Shown here in pieces: positions 6,495 through 6,748 of a stretch of 6,748 bases of DNA (positions within the stretch are counted from its first letter, which is position 1; the number at the start of each line of letters is the position of its first letter). The position numbers and the translations under genes are program-made. Under the pieces are notes generated by a model. It was not told where the DNA came from and ran no database searches. It saw only the letters and a list, made by a program, of their open reading frames with translations. Source of the DNA: Elusimicrobiota bacterium (GTDB lineage: Bacteria > Elusimicrobiota > Elusimicrobia > 2-02-FULL-39-32); the NCBI GenBank assembly GCA_023249835.1, contig JAHFBY010000090.1, positions 1 through 6,748 on the forward strand, read 5' to 3'.

Positions 6495-6504
6495 ACACGA
6501 CCGT

Positions 6505-6525
6505 ACTTAAACCCCGGTTAAAAGT
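6505..6525. repeat. Imperfect palindrome upstream of the recA promoter
   Basis: The 21-base stretch ACTTAAACCCCGGTTAAAAGT has outer arms ACTT/AAGT and inner halves TTAA/TTAA around a C/G core, with mismatches or a bulge depending on register. It lies 11 bp beyond the recA -35 box and 19 bp after the stop of the upstream gene. No T-run follows on either strand in the manner of a terminator. It could be an operator or simply chance. No known regulator motif is recognised. Confidence 0.25.
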
Positions 6526-6543
6526 TTACCACTTCCGCTAAAT

Positions 6544-6748
6544 TCAGGGCGATGGGTTATTTTTATCAATCTGTGCAGGAAACCTAGACTGGTCTGGCAA
6601 AAGTTCATTAAAGCTGCGCATGATCTGTTCAAAGTCAACGAGGTAATCTAAATAAGAGTCTTCAGGCGCGGCGCAGGAAAGCATGAACCCAACCTCATCT
6701 CCCCGCTTCTTACCCTGCACAAAAAAAAGAATTTTAAAATAAGCGGGC
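6544..6748 (-). CDS. 3' end of a hypothetical protein (start beyond window), PsbP/DUF1795-like ending
   Basis: An open minus-strand frame enters from the right edge and ends at TGA (6544-6546), giving 67 C-terminal residues that begin PAYFKILFFVQGKK and end DKNNPSP. The pattern is hydrophobic strands (YFKILFFV, VGFMLSCAA), then ED-SYLDYLVDFEQIMRSF, then a polar tail. That recalls the end of PsbP/DUF1795-type domains, where a 'taxxexFxxYxxxFexIxxSF' helix closes the fold. This is pattern resemblance only, with no search behind it. It is followed by a 103-bp gap with its own promoter-like boxes before recA, so it is probably a separate transcription unit, although read-through is possible because no terminator is evident. 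Confidence 0.6.
   Translation of the reverse strand, partial: PAYFKILFFVQGKKRGDEVGFMLSCAAPEDSYLDYLVDFEQIMRSFNELLPDQSRFPAQIDKNNPSP

Noticed and set aside
6014..6510. Two frames overlapping the N-terminal half of recA (minus 6014-6277 and plus 6277-6510)
   Set aside because: Both are alternative-frame translations of conserved recA codons. They have no motifs of their own and conflict with the certain gene.

Overview
The window reads as ordinary bacterial chromosome. RecA and a XerD-type recombinase are both typical bacterial housekeeping proteins. Genes are tightly packed, TAA, TAG and TGA all serve as stops, and base composition is moderate, roughly mid-40s % GC by eye. Together with a eukaryote/archaea-like dolichol-phosphate-mannose-type synthase and a large GT39-type membrane protein, this suits an uncultivated diderm lineage (an Omnitrophota-like phylum would be a reasonable guess). 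The sequence alone does not settle taxonomy. There is no CRISPR array, insertion sequence, tRNA or rRNA.

Layout. On the + strand, bases 1-232 hold the 3' end of an unrecognised gene. A 43-bp gap follows with a good sigma70-type promoter, then a FadI/TFP-beta-like thiolase (276-1646). Everything to the right is on the - strand, so it is transcribed right to left. In that order it is: the 3' end of a hypothetical gene (from 6748 to 6544), a 103-bp gap with the recA promoter, recA (6440-5364), xerD (5345-4452, TTG start), a polyprenol-phosphate mannosyltransferase-like GT2 enzyme (4442-3705), a short gap with tandem TATAAT boxes, a previously uncalled 54-codon single-helix membrane protein (3659-3495), and a 620-residue GT39/ArnT-type membrane glycosyltransferase (3498-1636). 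The GT39 gene and the thiolase gene converge and overlap by 11 bp.

How the genes fit together. recA and xerD form a recombination/chromosome-maintenance pair. The GT2, small membrane protein and GT39 genes look like a lipid-linked sugar pathway: GT2 would make polyprenyl-phosphate sugar on the cytoplasmic face, and the GT39 protein would use it on the far side of the membrane. The small ORF between them overlaps the GT39 start codon (ATGA) and so is probably translationally coupled to it.

The most interesting signals are this overlooked membrane microprotein beside a synthase that has no membrane helix of its own, and a perfect palindrome between recA and xerD that would hide the only Shine-Dalgarno sequence available to xerD. 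Nothing in the window is a clear example of an undescribed defence or mobile system.
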